A stretch of DNA of 45,079 nt from Candidatus Iainarchaeum sp. (GTDB taxonomy: Archaea > B1Sed10-29 > WALL01): positions 1 to 45,079 of the forward strand of contig JAGGYF010000022.1 of NCBI GenBank assembly GCA_021162685.1. The letters run 5' to 3'. Below are positions 40,001 to 45,079 of this stretch, piece by piece. The translations under genes and the position numbers were made by a program. Numbering within the stretch: position 1 is the first letter of the stretch; each line of letters opens with the position of its first letter. The notes beneath the pieces are model-generated. The model ran no database searches. It worked only from the letters and a program-made list of their open reading frames with translations, and was not told the DNA's origin.

Positions 40001-41143
40001 CTATGAGACAATCTGCTTTGTTGCTCCTCTAACCTCTGATACCAAAAATGTTGAACCAGTTACAAGTATCAGGTCGTTTTTTCCTGCAATCGTTTTTGCG
40101 TAGTTTATTGCTTCTTTTGCATCTCTGATTATTTTCCCTTTTATCGGTATCTTGTCTGGGGACAGAGAGCCTGGTGCAATGCTATATCTTGTTAGAATAA
40201 TCTCCTTTGCTTTTGGAAGATAGCGAACCATTCCTTCAACATTTTTATCATTTTTAACAGCAAAGACGATAATCAGATTTTTGTATGTAAATGCTGTTAT
40301 CGCCTCGCTCATTGCTTTTATCCCAGCGGGATTATGCGCAACATCATATACTATGTTCCCTTTTTTCTCCATCCTTCCAGGCCACTGCGTCTCATATAGT
40401 CCCTTTATGTTTCTAATTCCGATCTGCTTAACTGCCTCAACTGCGCACGCTGCATTCAGCTGCTGGAGTTCTCCTTTTAGCTTCAGTCTATATCTCTTTG
40501 GTTCAACAATGATTAGTTTTGAATGCTTTTCCTTACAAACATTTCTTATTACACTGAGCGCTTCTCTTTTATGCTCTGATGTTATTACTGGTACGCCTTC
40601 TTTTATTATGCCTGCTTTCTCATATGCGATCTTTTTTATTGTGTTGCCAAGGATATGCATATGGTCCTTTTCTACATTTGTTATAACAGAAACTACTGGA
40701 TAACAGACGTTTGTAGCGTCCAATCTTCCACCTAGCCCTGTTTCGATAACTGCATAGTCTACATTCTCATTGTTAAAATGGAGAAGTGCGATTGCTGTCA
40801 TCACCTCAAAAAACGTACAATGGTGCTTTGTTCCTTTTATTTTATCCACATAGTTGGCAAACTTTCGCTTACTTATCTCTTCTCCATTGATTTGTATTCT
40901 CTGGGTTATTCTGTCAAGATGGGGTGAGGTATACAATCCAACCTTATAATTATTTGCTTTAAGCATAGATGCGATCATCGCACATGTGCTTCCTTTTCCA
41001 TTTGTCCCTGCAACATGTATACACTTCAATGTCCTCTCTGGATTTCCAAGTATGCTGAGAAGTTCTTTTATGTTTTTTAGTCCATGATGTATGCCAATCC
41101 TCGGTAATGAATACAGATATGATTCTGCATCAGAAAAACGCAT
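40001..41143 (-). CDS. folC: Dihydrofolate/folylpolyglutamate synthase (Mur ligase family)
   Basis: HVAGTNGKGSTCAMIASML, GLYTSPHLDRITQRIQING, VIETGLGGRLDATN, DVAHNPAGI. Confidence 0.9.
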   Translation of the reverse strand: MRFSDAESYLYSLPRIGIHHGLKNIKELLSILGNPERTLKCIHVAGTNGKGSTCAMIASMLKANNYKVGLYTSPHLDRITQRIQINGEEISKRKFANYVDKIKGTKHHCTFFEVMTAIALLHFNNENVDYAVIETGLGGRLDATNVCYPVVSVITNVEKDHMHILGNTIKKIAYEKAGIIKEGVPVITSEHKREALSVIRNVCKEKHSKLIIVEPKRYRLKLKGELQQLNAACAVEAVKQIGIRNIKGLYETQWPGRMEKKGNIVYDVAHNPAGIKAMSEAITAFTYKNLIIVFAVKNDKNVEGMVRYLPKAKEIILTRYSIAPGSLSPDKIPIKGKIIRDAKEAINYAKTIAGKNDLILVTGSTFLVSEVRGATKQIVS

Positions 41144-41147
41144 AGTA

Positions 41148-42395
41148 TTACCTTATCTCTGGATAAAGTGGATGAAGCTTACATAATTCATGTACCTCTT
41201 CCTTTATATGAGACAATGTTTTATTGTCATCTCTATGGATTATTGTCTTGTTTATCAGGTCAGCAATGTATTCCATATCGTTCTCCTTTAATCCTCTTGT
41301 AGTAAGTGCTGGTGTGCCTAACCTTATCCCAGAGGTTATCCACGGTTTCTGTGGATCGCCTGGTATCATGTTCCTATTGACTGATATATCAACCTTTTCA
41401 AGAATAATCTCTGCTTCTCTCCCTGTTATGTGTTTTGGCCTAAGGTCAACAAGGACAAGATGTGTATCTGTTCCACCGCTCACCAGCCTGAAGCCATGTT
41501 CCATCAATCTTGCTGCAAGTGCTTTTGCATTCTTCACTATTTGCTTGGCATATTCCTTGAATGACGGTTGCATTGCTTCCTTGAAAGCAACTGCCTTTGC
41601 TGCAATCATCTGGTCAAATGGCCCACCTTGTGAACCTGGAAAAACTGCCTTATCTATCCTCTGCGCATATCTCTCTTTGGATAATATAATAGCACCTTTT
41701 GGTCCTCTCAATGTTTTATGTGTAGTAGTTGTAACAACATCACAATGAGGAAAAGGGTTGGGATGTACTCCTCCTGCAATAAGGCCTGCTATATGCGCAA
41801 CATCAGCCATGCATGGAACATCAAGCTCATGTGCAATCTCCCCAAACTCCTCAAACGGAAATTGTCTTGGATATGCACTATAGCCACATAGGATTAGGTC
41901 TGGCTTCTCCCTTTCAGCTACCTTTCTGACATTGTCAGGATCAATCCTCTCTGTTTCTTTGTCCAAGCCATAGAAAACAAATGAGTACAACATACCAGAA
42001 AAATTCACAGGAGAACCATGGGAGAGATGCCCACCTTGTGGCAATTCTATTGATAAAATCTTCTGGCCTGGTTTAAGCAATGCCATATATGCAGCCATGT
42101 TCGCTTGTGTCCCAGCATGTGGCTGAACATTTGCGTGTTCTGCATTAAATAATTTCTTTGCTCTTTCTATTGCTAATGTCTCAATCATATCTATGTATTG
42201 GTTCCCGCCATAATATCTTCTACCAGGATATCCTTCGGAATATTTGTTGTTTAACCAACTGCCCATTGCCTCCATCACTCTAATACTTATAAAATTCTCC
42301 GATGCAATGAGTTCAAGACTATTTCTTTGTCTATCTAGTTCTGATGACATAGCTGAGTATAGCTCAGGGTCAAATGAATGTATGTTGGGTAACAT
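41148..42395 (-). CDS. glyA: Serine hydroxymethyltransferase
   Basis: [73 protein letters not shown]. Start trimmed to [13 protein letters not shown]. Confidence 0.93.
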   Translation of the reverse strand: MLPNIHSFDPELYSAMSSELDRQRNSLELIASENFISIRVMEAMGSWLNNKYSEGYPGRRYYGGNQYIDMIETLAIERAKKLFNAEHANVQPHAGTQANMAAYMALLKPGQKILSIELPQGGHLSHGSPVNFSGMLYSFVFYGLDKETERIDPDNVRKVAEREKPDLILCGYSAYPRQFPFEEFGEIAHELDVPCMADVAHIAGLIAGGVHPNPFPHCDVVTTTTHKTLRGPKGAIILSKERYAQRIDKAVFPGSQGGPFDQMIAAKAVAFKEAMQPSFKEYAKQIVKNAKALAARLMEHGFRLVSGGTDTHLVLVDLRPKHITGREAEIILEKVDISVNRNMIPGDPQKPWITSGIRLGTPALTTRGLKENDMEYIADLINKTIIHRDDNKTLSHIKEEVHELCKLHPLYPEIR

Positions 42396-42559
42396 AAAAC
42401 AACCTATTAGGTATGGACTGCAGAATTTAAGTATGTTTTTGTTTTCCAAAAAATACCGTATATAATAGTAAGTATTAAGTGTTACTTAAACAGCCATAGA
42501 GGGAATAAGAATATAAAGATAAAGAGAGAAATGGTATTATCTTGTTTTAGAGGAATAGC

Positions 42560-43936
42560 ATGTGCGGGATAATTGGATTAAGAAATGGGGCTATCTCAAA
42601 TAGGATATATACTGGGTTATATGCCATGCAGCATAGAGGCCAAGATTCTGCTGGAATTTTAACATATAATAGAGAGTATGATGTTTTTTCACTATACAAA
42701 AGGAAAGGCCTGGTTTTTGAGATATTTGATGAAAATGTCCTGAAAGACATAGATGGGGATGTGGGCATAGGCCAGGTGAGATACCCAACTGTAGGAAGCA
42801 ACTTTGAAGCAGATGCACAACCATTTCTTGTTGACAAGCCATTGAGGTTGGGTATGGCACATAATGGAAACATAGCAAACTATATTGAGATGAGGAATAA
42901 ACTAAATGAAAAGATTACCTCTGAATGCGATGTAGAGATCATACTTCATCTCCTGGCAGAGGAATTGAAGAAGGAGAAGGATGTGTTCAATGCTGTTGAA
43001 AATATTATGAAGGAACTCAATGGTTCTTATTCTGTTGTTGCAATATCCCCCGAATATGGATTTATTGTTTTTAGGGACCCGCATGCAATTAGACCATTGG
43101 TATTAAGTGAGAATGGAGCAGCATCAGAAACTGTTGCTTTAGATATGATCAATGAGAGAGTCATAAGGGATGTAAAGCCTGGAGAATGTGTTGTGGTGAA
43201 TGATGGGGGCATGGAATCAAAGCAACTTGTAAAGAAGGAACCAAAACATTGCATGTTTGAATGGGTATACTTCTCAAGACCTGATTCTACAATTGAGAAC
43301 AGGAGTGTCTATGAGGTCAGAGTTGCTCTTGGAAGAGAACTTGCAAAGATATGGGATAAAGATGCGGATGTTGTTATCCCTGTCCCAGATACATCAAGAG
43401 CAGCAGCAATAGGGTTCTCAGAGGAAACAGGCATCCCATATAGAGAAGGATTCATAAAAAACAGATATGTTGGAAGGACGTTTATTATGCCAAAACAAAC
43501 AAAACGCATAGATGCTGTTAGAATAAAACTTAATCCGATTATACGAGAAGTAAAGAACAAAAGGATAGCCCTTATAGACGATAGCATTGTTAGAGGAACT
43601 ACATGCGGAAATCTTATAAAACTCCTAAAAAATGCTGGAGCAAAGGAAGTTCACTTCTTGGTATCCTGTCCTCCTATACGGTTCCCATGCTTCTATGGCA
43701 TAGATATGACAAGGAAGAAGGAGCTTATTGCCCAAAAATTTAAACCAGATGAACTTGAGGAAAAACTTGCTAAAATGATTGGCGCAGATTCTGTAACATA
43801 CCAAACTATTGAGGGATTGAAAAGAGCTATTGGGGTAAAGGGCTTGTGTGCTGCATGCTTAGATGGTAATTATCCAACAGATGTATCATCTCTTCTGAAA
43901 AGGAAAGGGGAGAAAAGACCATATGAGGTGATGTGA
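42560..43936 (+). CDS. purF: Amidophosphoribosyltransferase
   Basis: MCGIIGLRNGAIS, MQHRGQDSAGI, VIPVPDTSRAAAIGFSEETGIPYREGFIKNRYVGRTFI, RIALIDDSIVRGTTCGNLI. Confidence 0.95.
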   Translation: MCGIIGLRNGAISNRIYTGLYAMQHRGQDSAGILTYNREYDVFSLYKRKGLVFEIFDENVLKDIDGDVGIGQVRYPTVGSNFEADAQPFLVDKPLRLGMAHNGNIANYIEMRNKLNEKITSECDVEIILHLLAEELKKEKDVFNAVENIMKELNGSYSVVAISPEYGFIVFRDPHAIRPLVLSENGAASETVALDMINERVIRDVKPGECVVVNDGGMESKQLVKKEPKHCMFEWVYFSRPDSTIENRSVYEVRVALGRELAKIWDKDADVVIPVPDTSRAAAIGFSEETGIPYREGFIKNRYVGRTFIMPKQTKRIDAVRIKLNPIIREVKNKRIALIDDSIVRGTTCGNLIKLLKNAGAKEVHFLVSCPPIRFPCFYGIDMTRKKELIAQKFKPDELEEKLAKMIGADSVTYQTIEGLKRAIGVKGLCAACLDGNYPTDVSSLLKRKGEKRPYEVM

Positions 43937-45079
43937 TGAAATTCCTTTTAATAGGAAATGGAGCAAGAGAACACGCAATTGCAGAAGCAATAAAAAGAAG
44001 TCCAAGAAAACCAGAACTTGTTTCATATATGAAATCAAAAAATCCTGGTATTGTTTCGCTTTCAGATGCATTTGTGATTGGAAAATATGATGATTTTGAT
44101 GCAATTGAGAAGTTTGTTCGCAAAACAGATCCAAACATCGCAGTTATTGGGCCAGAAGGTCCACTTGAGAAGGGAGTTGTTGATTTTCTTGAAGAACTTG
44201 GTGTTGGATGTGTGGGGCCAAAAAAAGAGTTGGCACAACTTGAAACATCAAAGTCATTTACTAGAGAATTACTTGAAAAATATAAGATTCCTGGAAATCC
44301 TAGGTTTAAAGTGTTCTTCTCTGATAAAGGGATTGAGGAGTTTATAGGAGCAATTGGTGGGGATTTTGTAGTCAAAGCAGATGGCCTGATGGGTGGCAAA
44401 GGAGTGAAGGTGTTTGGCGAACATCTGAAGAGTGTACAAGAGGGTATTGAATATGCTATTGAGTGTATAGAAAGACACGGAAAGGTTGTGATTGAAGAAA
44501 AACTTATTGGGGAAGAATTCTCTCTTATGAGTTTTGTTGATGGAAAGGATATCAAACACATGATTCCTGTCCAAGACCACAAAAGAGCGTATGAGAACGA
44601 TAAAGGCCCTAATTGTTACTCTGAAGATACAGAGATACTTACGCGAAGGGGCTGGAAAACTTTTAATAAATTAAAAAAGGATGATGAGGTTGCAGTTTTT
44701 AGTCCAAATTCAAAGGTTTTCTGGTTTGAAAAGCCGCAGAAGATATATTGGATGAGATACAAGGGCAAGATGATAAATTTCAAAAATAGAAATATAGACC
44801 TACTCGTGACTCCTAATCACAGGATGCTCTTACAGCAAAGAAAAGGAAAAGGCAAACAGTTTGTGGTTGAAGCAAAGAACTTCAAAGGAGAACATTACAT
44901 TTACCAATCTGCCAAGTGGGAAGGAAAAGACAAAGACTTTTTTATCTTACCTGAATATGATTATAAATTTAACAGAAAGTTAAGAAAAAGGAAAATTAAC
45001 TTTTTAGATTGGGTAAAATTTATGGCGATCTACCTTTCGGAGGGATACACAACAAAAGAAAATAGAGTATATATATGCC
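43936..45079 (+). CDS. purD: Phosphoribosylamine-glycine ligase, N-terminal part, interrupted by intein and truncated by window end
   Basis: MKFLLIGNGAREHAIAEAI, VIGPEGPLEKGVVDFLEELGVGCVGPKKELAQLETSK, VKADGLMGGKGVKVF, VQDHKRAYENDKGPN. Not in the track because it has no stop inside the window. Confidence 0.93.
   Translation, partial: MKFLLIGNGAREHAIAEAIKRSPRKPELVSYMKSKNPGIVSLSDAFVIGKYDDFDAIEKFVRKTDPNIAVIGPEGPLEKGVVDFLEELGVGCVGPKKELAQLETSKSFTRELLEKYKIPGNPRFKVFFSDKGIEEFIGAIGGDFVVKADGLMGGKGVKVFGEHLKSVQEGIEYAIECIERHGKVVIEEKLIGEEFSLMSFVDGKDIKHMIPVQDHKRAYENDKGPNCYSEDTEILTRRGWKTFNKLKKDDEVAVFSPNSKVFWFEKPQKIYWMRYKGKMINFKNRNIDLLVTPNHRMLLQQRKGKGKQFVVEAKNFKGEHYIYQSAKWEGKDKDFFILPEYDYKFNRKLRKRKINFLDWVKFMAIYLSEGYTTKENRVYIC
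44614..45079 (+). mobile_element. PurD intein (N-terminal part; LAGLIDADG type; runs off window)
   Basis: After GPN: CYSEDTEILTRRGWKTFNKLKKDDEVAVF (block A), LLVTPNHRMLL (block B TxxH), KFMAIYLSEGYT (first dodecapeptide). Confidence 0.92.

Noticed and set aside
41224-41748. 174-aa plus-strand ORF opposite glyA
   Set aside because: Antisense shadow of conserved SHMT codons; no recognisable motif.
43827-44582. 251-aa minus-strand ORF opposite purF/purD
   Set aside because: Antisense shadow; the plus strand encodes clear PurF and PurD motifs.

Overview
Compact, AT-rich archaeal chromosomal window. Archaeal markers are class I LysRS, GGGP synthase, UbiA- and GGPP-type lipid genes, RadA/RPA, class III signal-peptide pilins, an intron-containing tRNA and TATA/leaderless promoters. 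Main blocks: (i) lipid and translation genes (UbiA, cis-prenyltransferase, tRNA-Lys, lysS, GGPP synthase); (ii) six single-domain KaiC-like ATPases spread over about 25 kb, paired with V4R-like, AbrB-like and FIST proteins, that flank and sit inside (iii) a 10-kb type IV pilus-like operon (pilin-like proteins, VirB11/PilT-type ATPase, two TadC/GspF proteins, major pilin); (iv) transporter, class III aminotransferase and aldehyde dehydrogenase; (v) a translationally coupled RPA-RadA-DUF763 set with an intein in the RadA Walker A motif; (vi) GGGP synthase, rtcA and a purine/folate C1 cluster (purA, purN, folC, glyA, purF, purD), with a second intein starting in the GPN^TGGMG motif of PurD at the window edge. 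Strongest second-look items: a 21-nt tRNA-Lys(UUU) intron at the non-canonical position 30/31 with a clean BHB motif, 15 nt upstream of class I lysS; the KaiC-like/sensor set around the pilus operon, including one member with a destroyed Walker A next to the major pilin; the PurD intein; and a palindromic TATA that appears to drive divergent leaderless KaiC-like and FIST genes. No database search was possible, so family calls come from motif recognition.
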